A stretch of 64,000 bases of DNA from Diatrype stigma. Its lineage: Eukaryota > Ascomycota > Sordariomycetes > Xylariales > Diatrypaceae. Made by a program: the position numbers and the translations under genes. The stretch's first letter is position 1. Each line of letters begins with the position of its first letter. The stretch is from positions 1-64,000 of the forward strand of contig JAKJXP020000069.1 of NCBI GenBank assembly GCA_022225965.2, read 5' to 3'. The notes under the pieces are model-generated. The model made no database searches, was not told the origin of the DNA, and saw nothing but the letters and a program-made list of their open reading frames with translations. Shown piece by piece: positions 12,258-24,148 of the stretch.

Positions 12258-13234
12258 CGAGCCAATAATAATGGGCAGCTGGGCTTCAGCTCAGAACAAG
12301 GTCGGCCTTTTCAGAATATTCTGAAAGAAGTGGAAGAATTGGCAGAGGGCCATGGACCTCAACCTCCGGCGACTCCAAACCTTTCAAGACGTAGAACTTC
12401 AGACAAAAGCCTCCCCGATTGCCAGCTCCTTACCACCCATTGCTACTTGCTACCCATACTCCCTGTTCCACATTGCTCCGACCGCCTGTTGCTACCTAGC
12501 ACCCATTGCTCCTTTCTCCAAGGTACTACATATGTAGTAGTCGAGCTTTGGGGTTGCAATACCAGCTCTCCAGGTGGATGTGGTGGGCTTGCTGGTACCG
12601 TCCAGAGGATCCATCCACCCATTTGCTTTTCACACCTCTCCCATGCGTTTGGTGGTTGCTTCTCCGTTGGGTTCTCTAGACGGCACTGCTCGGTTCACCA
12701 CAACTGATCCACCACTAGTTGCGCCGACAGTTTCTTGAGATACTCATAGGAAGAGAGGAATGGACATATCACGTTGCATGTTCTGGCATCTGGCTACCAT
12801 TTGCATTTGCTCTCACTTGCATTTGCTATTATTGCGCTACTAGCTGCTGGCATTTGCATGGAAAGACCCCTAGAGTCTCGTCTTAGGGGCAAAATACCAG
12901 AGAGGGTGGAATGGCATCTTGCTTGCCCTGGGCAAAAAGGACGAGAATCCGCCTTTATATTTGCCATGCTAACGGCAAACAGGCTGGCAGAGCCGTCGGT
13001 AGGCTGATCACCCATCGCATGCAACCTCACCGACGGCTCTTATACCCTGCGCCCAATGTGGTAAATGGTCGGAGAAGTGCGAAATCCTGTCTACAGACCT
13101 ACACTTCAGTCTTCACCCACTTGCTCATCACGCCCTTCATTCCCTTAGCTCTCTAGCTTACTTCGCTTACTTCGCTCTTCATTCCCATCGCTCCTCACGC
13201 CCAAGCGCTGTCTGTGAGTCGGCATCGGGCGTGA

Positions 13235-13301
13235 TGTACTTCATCTGGAGGCGTGAGAACCACCTCCGTACTTCATCTGGAGGCGCGAGAACCACCTCCG
13301 T
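13235..13301. repeat. 32 bp tandem duplication
   Basis: Two adjacent copies of a unit starting GTACTTCATCTGGAGGCG differ at one base (T/C). Each unit has GGAGG and CCTCC ends that could pair. Confidence 0.8.
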
Positions 13302-13849
13302 CAAGAAGATGCGAGACCTCGGGACATCCCGTTGCAGCCACTTCCCCCTCATGTCCTGGCGCCCCCAGCTCTCCCGGCGCCACCTCCGGTCGGTGATGTC
13401 GTAGGAAGCGGTTCGACAAGCCGATGTCGGTGGCTTTCATCCGGGTCATCGTCTTCTCGAAAGCTTCCTACAGCATTACGGATCCCGTACTGGCTACCAG
13501 GGCACGCAATGCAGCGTGACTCTGCAGGTGGGAACGGTGGGATACGATACCGAATACACTTTCTTCCTTACCACATTACTTAAAGTAGTTTTACAATCTT
13601 CCACTACAAGCAGGTGCATGTGACAGAGGTCATCACAATACGCTATGCTGCGGCAAAATCCTTCGAGGTCCGGGTCACGCTACACGGGCGCAAAGCAATC
13701 ACTGCGAACGCATCATTTCCAGTGCGGAGGACTCGGACGCCCGATAACTTCTGCCGGCTACCCAATGGGTATGGAAGGAGAGATGGGACTTCATGATGTC
13801 CGTACATATGTCAGTATGGGCATATGTTATGGTCGGTCAGTTGAACTGG

Positions 13850-13922
13850 CCAACTCCGATAGAAGCCCTACATGTCGTAGTGTCTTTGTATCTAAGATAT
13901 GTAGGGTTTCTGTCAGAGTTGG
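13850..13922. repeat. 24 bp inverted repeat, 21 of 24 matching
   Basis: Arms 13850-13873 and 13899-13922 pair at 21 of 24 positions around a 25 bp loop. The three differences are transitions, which fits decay of a once perfect hairpin. Confidence 0.85.
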
Positions 13923-15200
13923 TCGATTGAAACACGGCCGCACATGGAGAAGGATTTGCTATACATGACAGTAGCTCGAGCTTTGATACTTGCTGAACTC
14001 CATAGCTACATCCACACTTAGGCATGTGGCCGTGATGTTCCTAGCCAAAACTGGTGGGCGAGTGGCCCTTCCCACCATTGTTTACCATCACGCCTTGCGA
14101 CCGAGAGAGTGATGGGGGAAGCCGAAAAGCAGGCTCAAGCCCTGGGTACACCAACCCGCGCAGTGTATACCCGGTCCTAAAGACGGCCAAGGACAAGCTC
14201 GGCAAGGCGAAGACTCCAGCACCAGGGCCAGCAGGCTCTTGAGGGCGGCAGTGGTGTCCCATCCACCACTTCTCGGCCCCCTCTCTCACGACCCATAAAC
14301 CTCCCATGCTTTTGCAAACAATCCCTCTTCTCCCTCACTGTGCTTCCTCCTTTAACTCCCACGCTTTCATCGAAACAAAGGAGCAAAGCTGAGGATTTGC
14401 CGGGTTTTTCACACTCAGGTAAGTAGGACCATGCAAGATAAATAACACCTTTTGCTACTTGCATAGCTAACCATGCCGCACCACCAGGCTTCCAACGCAT
14501 CCCAGGACTGAATGTAGGAACGGTGGGACTAGCCACGTTGACAAGACGGGATGGGAAGCCGACGAGGCAGCCAGCAGGAGTTCGAAGCCAAACCGGGTGG
14601 CACCCAACGAACGATAGCCAGCCGCCTTGCAGTAAGTTTTATGTTTCTTCCGAACCCGTCTCTCGTTTTATTTGTCCAATCTCTCCCCCCTCCCCCCCCT
14701 TCTTTTCCTTTTTTTCCTTTCTCTTTTTTTCTTTCTTTTTCACCTTCTAGCATAGACATTACCACTAACAAATTACGGTAGGACTATTCTCGTTTGAATC
14801 CGCGACACCTCAGTAGCAGCAGCCCTCAGGGTGCTTCCTTCGACGACCAACTAGCCATTACCTTCGGTGCCACGCTCACCAATGGCATTTGCCACGGATG
14901 GCTGCACCTCTACCACTCCACAACCTATCTGATATCAGGGAGCCTACCCAATCTTTGGAAGAGGATGGTAAGGTATCGCAAACCGATACAACTGGCGGAT
15001 TGCAATCCGACTACAGCAATCCCACCATCCGTGGTCGGTCGCCGTCACAAGGCCAGATTGGCAGTCCAATGAGGCCTGAACCGGTAGCGGCACCCGACGG
15101 TCAACTCGTTCTGCGGGTAACGAAGAGCAAGACGAGAGACACTAGAGCTTTGCTCATTTCAGCATTTTCAGGTCCGGCATTAAGTCAAGACTGACACTTA

Positions 15201-16676
15201 CTTGACTTGACTGCCCACACATCTACACTTCTACACATCCTCCACACTCAAACACTCATCTCCCCATCGTCTTAGAACTTTTGCTTTCTTGCTTGCTTTC
15301 TCTTGAAGCGCATGAAGCGCAGGGGTCAGTGGAGGATAGGAGAGTCCTGGCACTTAATCTCCCTTACGCAAGCTCCAACTTGCTCCTTTCACAGAAGAAG
15401 GAACAGGAGGGCGACGAGATGACGCTCAAGCTCGCTCAAGGTCACCAGAGCTGTCGACCTGGTGGCCTGCCTGTGCGGTTTCGAATGCGAGTGGGAATAA
15501 CCTATGGGCTTGGGCATATACATACGTGTAATAGCAGCTGATATTCTTCAATTAATTCCAAACATACTCGCTCAATGCTCGTTTCCAGTGTTAATCCGAT
15601 TCTAATTCAGCTCTATGATATATCTCCATCGATCTGAAGCTGACAGGGTTAAGGACCACGGAGAGGAAGGTTGAGTAATACTTAGCCAGGTGATCGCCTG
15701 TCGTAACTCATGCTCCAAGTCTAGGCAGGGGGGACTTCTATGAATAGGCACTAACATCGACTCTTCTCTGCCCCATTCGAAGGGGGAAACGGTGCCTGGG
15801 TGTGTATTATATATTATGAGAGAGCGATCACGCCATCCACGTGGGTCACGTCACGGATGCCAAGGCGGCGATCATCTCACTGGTCTAGACTGCCTTTAAG
15901 CCTCGATCTTGATATTAGCGATGTATGACCAACCATTCCCGGGTTGTTCGGAATTTCATCATTCGGCATCTGATCGATCAACCTGCTATGCCTCGTACCA
16001 AGCCATGGCCGAAATTTGGATCACGGAAAGTGTAGCCGGACCATTCGACATTCTAGTATCACCACCCCATATCCGTAGAATAGTCAACCCCGGCGTGAAA
16101 TACATGTTATTCCATGGACGATTAGTACAACGGCGCATACCGATATGTAGGATGCGTCTCGCAAATTGTACTGTAAGCCGTAACAGGTGTCCTGTCTTAA
16201 ATAGGTGTAGTGGGCGGCTGAACGTCTAAAATCCAGATCCACGTGGATTACTGTGCCTCCAGTACCCCTGACGCTTGAAGTAGGGCTTACTATCCACCTT
16301 CCCGACTAATTCCTGACCTACTGGCTGGACCGTGAATTATATCGGCATCTGCTGATCAGCTCCCGCTTCTAGCAAGTGGAGAAATGCAACATAACATGGT
16401 AATACTACGCAATGAAATTACCGGCGACCACAGCTGCCAGATTGGAATCCTTTCCATATATGCAAAACACATCAAGAACTTCATACGGTTCCAACGCCCA
16501 ATTACTCTCCTTCTACTTCCATATCCCATATTCCCACTCTCGTCGCGACCAGATGGTGCGCTTCCAACTATCTCGATCTTCGTTTGCACGAGACTGTCAC
16601 ATATTAAGATGAGAGCGCATTTACGCGTCGAGGGCAACCCGCTATCAGTACAGACGTCTCGACAATCAACAACAAG
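15201..16676. other. intergenic region before membrane-protein gene
   Basis: No gene is supported. The right end must hold the promoter of the gene at 16677. Open frames on the opposite strand of that gene are shadows. Confidence 0.5.
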
Positions 16677-17758
16677 ATGCCGACCGCCACAAGTCTGCTT
16701 CCTCTGACCACGACGTTCACTCCCGATCCCGGGTGCAACGACGTGTATCTTCGGGATTGCACCGATGGCTCCACGTGCGTCGGGGAGATCTACAGGAACC
16801 AAGCTTGGTATTGCATGTCCGGTACGACGACCATTGATGAGCGGCAATCCTGTTTCCCGGTAACGAGCTCCACGAGTGAAGTGCATTACACGTTTTCTCC
16901 CGGGCTGATCTGCCCCAATGGCATGACCACGGCTGCCAGTGCGATCTCGCCAGACGGTGTTTGGTGCTGCCCTAGGTAGGACTCCCGGGATGCCGCTATT
17001 ACCACTAGGTCTGGAGGCTGATGTTGTAGAACAGCTCATTAAGTTGGGTTGGGTATCCATTGTACTGTGGCGGATTGATGACAGAAGGGTCATATATAAC
17101 TTCCAGCTTCGCCTGCTCCACTACGCCCTGGACAGTCAACTTCGGTCCTGATGCAACCGAGTTTATTACAGCCTCGGTACGCCCAGCAGGCGGAACGGGG
17201 ATGATGGTGGCATCCACAATTCCTGCAAGCGATATCGTGCTCAGTGTCTACGCGATGGGGGTGTTTCTGTCGGGTCAGACTTGGGCAACAAGCGAGCCTA
17301 CAGGCTCCTCGACGGATCTTGGATATGCGAAGACCAAAGTCACACTGAGCCCTACAAGCGCGGGTGCGAACCAGGAAGATCCCACGGATCAGGGCGATGC
17401 CTCTGGAGGAACAGGGAAGGGGTGGATTGGGGCGGTTGTCGGGTCTATTTTGGGGGCTGCTTTGCTCCTAGCACTTGGCTTCTTCCTAATCAAGCGGCAC
17501 CGCCAAAAGAATCGAGGGTCGACGAGGATAAACGACTTTCAAGACGCACAAGACAAACCTAAATATTACCGCGGTCACGAGTATGAGCTGGAAGGCAGTA
17601 AAGGGGACAGTTACAAGGGGCAAACAGAGTTGGATGCAAACACAACACGTGCAGAACTCGATAATGACCTGAGAGCGGAACTCGAAGCGACACCACCAGT
17701 AGAACTAGATGGAACAAGCACATACTTCCATGGGAGCAAAAGCCGGGATTTATGTTAA
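16677..17758 (+). CDS. cysteine-rich single-pass membrane protein
   Basis: 340-aa protein in two exons, 16677-16975 and 17035-17758, with a 59 nt intron (GTAGGA donor, CAG acceptor, CTGAT branch-like site); the join gives WCCPSSLSW in frame. There is no classical signal peptide: the N-terminus is MPTATSLLPLTTTF. The extracellular half is cysteine-rich (CNDVYLRDC, STCVG, WYC, LICPNG, WCCPS, YCGG). One transmembrane span, starting GWIGAVVGSILG and followed by basic residues (KRHRQK), is near residue 240. The cytoplasmic tail is charged and contains ELD/AEL/VEL repeats. Many fungal proteins share this plan, generally without known function; a wall-sensor or surface-anchor role is only inference. 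The ATG at 16677 sits in a good context and directly precedes the conserved-looking N-terminus. Confidence 0.8.
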
Positions 17759-18450
17759 AGCGATGATTTTGTGTCTTTATACTAGCATAATAGACTAAAC
17801 AGGGAAAGTCTGTCAAATGGCTGACAGTGATCGACCTATACTGTGTGATTGAGAGATAGGGGCGATGGTGTGACTTCATAAGAAAGGTGAGGAAGTGCAG
17901 ACCATCATCTGCACCACGGCCACGATGAAGCAGGATCAGTACGGTGATAAAGCGCACGAGTTGGTCCAGGTCAGAGTCATAGACTGACTTGAGCATATAA
18001 TCAGGCTTGCCATTGAGATCAGAATAGCAAAGGGTCATGACGGGGGGGATTGGCGTCATTCATGGAAGAGTATATTGCTATGTCCAAAATTACGCTATTG
18101 CAGCCATCCTTCAGCATTGCCATCCTAGCCAGGCAACAGCATTCTGAGATCATTATGCATGATGTTGGGGACAAAGAAAGTCTACCCCCTGACCCCTCGC
18201 TTTTGATCGCAAGGTGTGCTGTTGATCGTCGGATATGGCGCATCACTCACATCTGAATGTTATAGTACTATCTTCCACAGTTTTTCCTTTTTTCCCCCTC
18301 TTTCCCCCCAACCCCCTAAATATTTCGCACAATACACACCTATTCAAATCACGCCATCCTTTCTCATTCTTGATGGTCATCATCAGCCTCACGGTAATCC
18401 TAGGACATCTCCCACGCCGGTCCCACCAATACATTCGACGTATAGGTAAC
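17759..18450. other. intergenic region
   Basis: 3' flank of the membrane-protein gene. Frames on the minus strand lack domain signals. A pyrimidine-rich stretch occurs at 18270-18320. Confidence 0.5.
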
Positions 18451-18780
18451 GATCGGCTTCCTTTAGAGATATTGCAGAAAATCTCGGGGTAACTGTCACG
18501 ACCTCAGGGATATGACATGGGGACGGTGATCGATGAGGTAACAGAGTACCACACCTGATTGCGCATATTTCTGTTGAAAAGATCTCTAGACACTTCCAAC
18601 GCTGACGTGTGTGAATGCCTTCTTCACGAGTTGGAAAGCTTCCGGCGCGCCCACGACAGCGTTGTCGCTTCTATGTTCAGGGCCTTACCTCGCCTCGGCA
18701 GGCTCAGGTTGTCATCCAAAAATCATGGTTGCGCGGCCGAAGTTAAGGATCTACTAGCGTCCATGGACTCGAAGCTATAG
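18451..18780 (+). pseudogene. possible F-box gene relic
   Basis: A frame at 18451-18491 reads DRLPLEILQKISG, which matches the first helix of an F-box (LPxEILxxI), and stops at once. After about 70 bp a second open stretch (18565-18777) encodes an amphipathic segment with PRLGRLRL, like the repeats of fungal F-box proteins. A donor-like GGTAACT follows the first piece, so a splice is possible, but no full-length protein can be built. I read this as a fragment or decayed gene; low confidence. Confidence 0.25.
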
Positions 18781-20549
18781 CACATCTCCTTCGCGTATCT
18801 CGTCTCCTTTTGCGTCTGCTGTGGCGAGTATGAACTGTTATCATACGGCGGGCCGGAGGGGCCACATCACCCCCCACGAGAAAAAGCGGGATAGGATCAA
18901 GGACGCCATGTTTAACCCATCCGTACTCTTTGGTCGGTGGGTTAACCTTTCACGAGGCTAATACAGACCCGTCAGACCCTTCATACCTTGATTAGGAACT
19001 ACCTTTGGAGATGGTGGCAGCCCTGAAGGGCGCAGATCACCAGGTTTTCCGACTTCGTCACAGTAGGGCATTGAAATGTGTTAAAACTTATTAGGGGATG
19101 ATGTACCGGGAGCTGTGAGATTCCATTTTGGTCCTGTTGACCACCCGTAGGAGCATCTCATCGTAGACTCATCTCCCTAGCCCGAGGAACCCCTGCATGA
19201 CGGGCTATAGACTACTTAAGTAACTAATGACTATAAGTATGACTATAAGTATGGCGCCCCACACAATAGAGCCATATTCATTACGTAAAATGAAGCTTAT
19301 TGAGACGACAAGTGCCATAAGTAACGGGTATAAGTGGACCAAAGTGTCGTAAGGTGATCTCCGATGTTCTCTAACTTGACTTCAATTCGCTCTAGGGATT
19401 TTTAGATTTTATCTACACGTAGTAACTATACCTTAAGGCTGCGGAATCGTCTCTTGACAGGACTTCGGCGCCCCGCTTTCTTGGCGGTGCCCCTCCTTGA
19501 GGACCACGCCAGTAGTTGACGTTAGGCACTTCGACAAGTCTTCCAGAAGTACTAACAACCGCGTAAATGAAGGACGGAGAAAGCCGCTCGATAGGATGGG
19601 TAATCACAACACCGAGGATAGCGAGGAGGTATACCGACTAACCCGGGGGGCAAATATCAGCTTGTCGGGTAAGAAACATACGTCTTTAGCAAGAGGACTG
19701 GTGCTCGTCGTTCGATTTATCCGATGCTTCCTTGCCAGTGGCTTCTCTATAGGTAGTTGATACTTACAGAAATCGAAGGGATGATATTCGATTCCTCACC
19801 CAATGTGATCATTCAAGGGGCTTCTACAGTATATGTAGAAACCAGTCGCTGTTGTTGCCCATGCGCCGCAGTGTCTAATCACTACCAGTCCACCCAGCTA
19901 CTTAGCCCTCTCAAAGCACAACTGCCTCGGCACCGCATCGCACCGCACCAACCCCTGATGCAGCTTTCTGGTGTGCATGTTCTCGGTGCTACTGCGGCTA
20001 TGCTGATGCGGCTGCCCGCTCTGTCACGGGAACACGAGGGCTGCGGCCGCGGCGAGAGATCCAGTGATAAGGACTCAATCGAGCGCTGTGGCGCCCATCG
20101 GACAGGGACTCCTGTCTCAATAGTGCGGGTGTGTGTGAGTGCGTAGTAGCGGTGACCCTAGTTGCTTATTTCGCCCTCACACAAGCTTCTCTTTCGGTGT
20201 GGCGCGCTCACTTGCATATGCCTACTTAGATACGCCCCGATACGAATGGACCGTGCATAGTCAAATAAACAGGGGAGTAGCTGAAGACTGATGATAACTA
20301 TGACTATGCGATACCTCTCGAATGGTGGGACGTCGTGGGGTGAATGAATGAAAGGGGCTATAAGAGATGCGCTTCCATCTGCCCGTCACGTGCGACGGAA
20401 AATCGTGGCGATAGTTCGACAATAATTTGCAAACATCGAGGGCTGCTGTATAGCTGTAGATGGGCGGGGTTGGATAAGATGCAGGATCTATCGAGGGAAC
20501 GCCTTTCCCTTTGACTCGGATACCATCCGGCGAATGCGAGGTACGATTC
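18781..20549. other. intergenic region
   Basis: No supported gene. A frame at 19757-20146 reads 129 codons but has Cys- and His-rich composition without recognisable domains and no splice support. Confidence 0.5.
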
Positions 20550-21126
20550 CAGGGTGTCAAGCAACGCAATCCACTGCAACCAAGCCCTTTGGTGGATGGA
20601 TTGCAGTAACTGCAACCAGCACCCTAAATTTGGTGGATTGAAATTGCGCAACTGCAACCAAATTGCAGTGGCGTTGCACTGGTTGCAGTACCCAAATCGG
20701 GCAAAAGTGAGGGCATATACAAAGGTCGTAAAACGGATTTTGGGCGTTTATCTGGCGTATTCGAAGCGTATTGCAGCTATTACCGACCCATTCGACCTAT
20801 CCGACCCATACCTGGTACCCCCTTCCTGGCACGCACCCCCTTCCTGGTACGCACCCCCTTCCTTGTAACCCCCCCCCCACCTCCACCAGCCTTTACTTTG
20901 ACCCCTACTAGCCCCTATACCTAGGTAATCCTTAGTGTGGCGGTGTATACTAGCCACAATTACCAGCCACTGCAACCTGCCACCAGTTGCGCAACCAGGG
21001 GAAGTTATCGTGGATTGCGTTGCAGGTTGCGCAATTTCGAAAAATCCCGAATGGATGGATTGCAGAGGGTGGTGTCCACCAAATGGTGGACATCACGTTG
21101 CACAGGTTGCGTTGCTTGACACCCTG
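20550..21126. mobile_element. hAT-like MITE, copy 1
   Basis: A 577 bp non-autonomous element. It starts CAGGGTGTCAAGCAACGCAA (20550-20569) and ends with the exact reverse complement (21107-21126). The flanks carry GGTACGATTC on the left (20540-20549) and GGTACGATAC on the right (21127-21136), a likely imperfect target-site duplication. The interior is full of GCAACC/GGTTGC words on both strands, resembling clustered transposase-binding sites, and contains a short hairpin GTCCACC/GGTGGAC near 21074-21091. A CCCCCTTCCTGG-type tandem run at 20817-20868 is longer than in copy 2. It encodes no transposase; the 104-codon frame inside is a by-product of the repeat. Confidence 0.85.
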
Positions 21127-24100
21127 GGTACGATACGGTTGTTCCGAGACAGTTCTTGACTCTCCGAGCATTCCATGGATGGACATCGTGTACCCCGACT
21201 GTGGGGGGTTGTAACGACGGCCTTGGTGGTTCACTGTACGATGTACGCTTCGGAGAACCTCTCCAGAGTTATTGGCAAAGCATAGCCCCTTTCTTGGCAG
21301 AGGTTGGGACCAATATAAAGCTACGCCCAGCCCTTATCATATCATTCTAGAAGACGGACTTTCACATGACTACTTGGCGAAATTGCATAAAGTACTCACT
21401 CTGCTTGATCAAATGCCCCCACTACTTCTGCTTGGAATTTGACAGAGGTTAGAATTTGAGGTTGATTTTCGCATCGCGTCTAGATAGGTAGATGATCCCG
21501 TTAGGGTTCCATGGGCCGATCAGAGGAGCAGTCACTTCAGCTCAGTAAGTGGGTAAGAATGTAGCTTAGCTAGAGCTACTTTTCTGTAACACAGTGGAAG
21601 AGGCAGTGCGCTACTTGCTCGGTGACGTTCCAAGGAAAAACAACCTAACAAACCTATCAGAACCGATGGAGCTTAGACTTGGACTTTCTCTGAACAGGCC
21701 TAGATGCTCATCACGTCGTTCGACTGGGTGATAAGAATGGAGATAGACCTAGGGCTGAACTGAAGACGTCTTACATTCGTTCTCCCACTGTTGAGGTTGC
21801 TAGAGTCAATTAAAATATTAGGGTAACCACGTACACTTAGCGAATAGTAGGCTTTCGCGTCTCCTCGCCAGTTTAATTCTGAATGCCACATGACTTGGTC
21901 TTCCAGGAGATGATACGTCCATCTTATTACGGTGGCTTGTGTAATATTCTTAGGGAATCCTTCCTTGTACCTATGTCAGTCTATAGCACCCATGTAGGGG
22001 GGTGCCCATCGATAGGCCCACCGCGCCATCGGTCCGCATTCTGTAAGATGTAGCAAGATCCCCGTCGTCCCCACTGGGCGGAAGGGTGAGCAGAGGTTAA
22101 ACATCACTATAAACAAGTAGTCCATGCGGGCTTTACAAGGTACTCTTATCGCCAAATCTCGTGGGAGAAAATAGTGACCTCTCCAGGAAGCACAGAAATC
22201 AAGGTGCCTGGGGGCCTGATGAGGGTTGAGTTTTGATTAGCCTTTCGGATCAGGACAGCAAAGCGATCAGACCTGATTCCCTGAATGACTCTGCACCCAG
22301 ATCCAGACACGGAAGGAAGACTTACCAGGCCTACCTATCTATTACCTGGTAACTATCTATCTACGTAGCTATCAGTCCAAGAAAAACAAACGGCCTAGGC
22401 TGCTAGCATCCAACAGCTCCAACACCACGCGACATTGAGGCGAGCCAGGTTGGCGGGCTGACCCCACGAGCTGAGCCTAAAGGGAAAACAAAGGTTACAT
22501 CAGATTTGCTTAGGATTCCCTTATCGCCTGTTGGAAACGCCTCAGTGTTCATTCGCCCGGATCCTAGGGTCGACCTCCAGCAACCTTCTCGATCCGGATA
22601 GGTCTAGTACTTTAGCCCCTTCGCCGCTTGTACGACTCCTGAGAGAGAAGAGATAGCACGATGTCGCGAATCAAGATACGAAAGAGTAAGCACTTACCAT
22701 GACCTTAAAGTGCATATAGAACGTAAAAGTGGTAGGCTGTGCGGGTTCTCCGAGTGGCTCGAACCCCTTCGGGCGCAAAAGAGCCGTGAATCGCAGAGTC
22801 AAAGACTTCGACAGCCTCAAAGATGGCGACCGAGATGATGACGCTAGTGGGGCATGGCTGTTACCTGGTAAGTATGGATTTACGATGGAACGGAAGAGCT
22901 AGAATCTGCATCGAAGTAAAGCTGGACCAAAGCGGCGGAACGGGAGCGTGTCGACTGTAATTGGACGGTTGCTTATCTCTTCAGCCAAGATAGGCATAAA
23001 ATTGGTGTCTTGGCCCGCTTTCCGTGTCAGGGGAGGGGGGAAAGGGGGGGCCGGGGGTGGTCCCTAGACTCTTAGACCCCCTATACTCCCTACCCAGATG
23101 TCTTTGATAATATAATGCCTTGTAGCTATGCAATTCATGGGCTAGGTATCTCGACGCCCTATCAGGGTATATACACCTTTGAAGTAGCTGCTACGCCGTA
23201 GGCATACAAGTTAAAGCCATCTAGGTTCCCAGTACCTATCCTAGATAAACTGATGAACTGCAGATTCGTGGCTTAGCCTAGCCAGGTAGATCACGACATA
23301 CATTAGTCGCTGATAAGATGCTGCTGATGCTATCCCATGGAATTGCCTATCTGTTCATCTACCTACTAGTACTTCTCTCTACTATCTACGACATGCCTGT
23401 ATCGTTATTTCTTGGTGTAACTTGTGTATAAGTGTTTGTGCATGTTTGCGTGTACGTGTACGTGGTATGACAGCAACGATGTACTATGTAACTACCAGGT
23501 ATGGTGAATGGTGAATGGTGGTGAGAAGGGTCAGCATGGTCGTGCACCAAGGTGCGCCATGTGTGAGCGCGGCGCCTGTGCATGTGTATGCCCGTATACT
23601 GCCTACCACCTACCACCTACCACCTACCACGCAGGTACCTATGAGTCTGCGGTGTCTCGCAGATAGGCTGACTGGCTGACTGGCTGACTGGTTGACAGCC
23701 ATACGACAAGCCCTGGAGTGTCTATCTGGTTTAGGTGTGGATGTTAGGTTGGTAGAAGCTACGGGCTTTTCAGTAGCGAGGAGGGTTGTATCACCTACCA
23801 GGTATGTACATACTTACCTACCTATGCGGCTATACTACTTATCTCCATCCTACCTGCCTACTTGCCTAGCATATTGTCCTTAAACAACCTGAATTGATCC
23901 AATTGATTGAACCGAACCATTGATCTATCTCCCTTAGCACTTGCCTACCGAGGTCTTGGAAGGCACATACATAAGCAAGGTATAATTAGGGCACTTCCAG
24001 CCCTGTGCCTACTTCTTGAATCCCTTCTCATCTCTTTCCCACTCGCATTCCGTTCCCTCAGGATAACCTCACCTCACTCTCTCCCATTCCACCTATTACT

Positions 24101-24148
24101 ATATAGGATAGGACAGGAAAGGATACGACTGGATACGACGGAACGGCC
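21127..24148. other. intergenic region before permease
   Basis: No supported gene over 3 kb. Short tandem runs occur near 23604-23630 (CCTACCA) and 23668-23697 (TGACTGGC). The right end is the permease promoter, with a tract of GGATACGACTGGATACGACG just before the ATG. Confidence 0.5.

Larger units (their letters stand above)
9851..15200. other. hairpin-rich non-coding block
   Basis: About 5 kb without a supported gene but with many short inverted repeats. The strongest are a 20 bp arm pair (10087-10106/10142-10161, 18 matches), a 24 bp quasi-palindrome with one mismatched pair (10726-10749), a 10 bp perfect pair (11025-11034/11078-11087), nested 11 bp arms (11721-11731/11755-11765), a 17 bp perfect pair (12173-12189/12241-12257), an 18 bp perfect palindrome (12309-12326), a 16 bp perfect palindrome (12524-12539), 12 bp arms (12989-13000/13029-13040) and 24 bp arms with 21 matches (13850-13873/13899-13922). 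Protein-like stretches at about 11760-11930 and 14900-15190 may be eroded exons of an old element. Identity is unknown. Confidence 0.6.

Noticed and set aside
20554..20868. 104-codon open frame, similar to one at 56463-56738
   Set aside because: Conserved only because both lie inside copies of the same MITE; no codon bias or domain.
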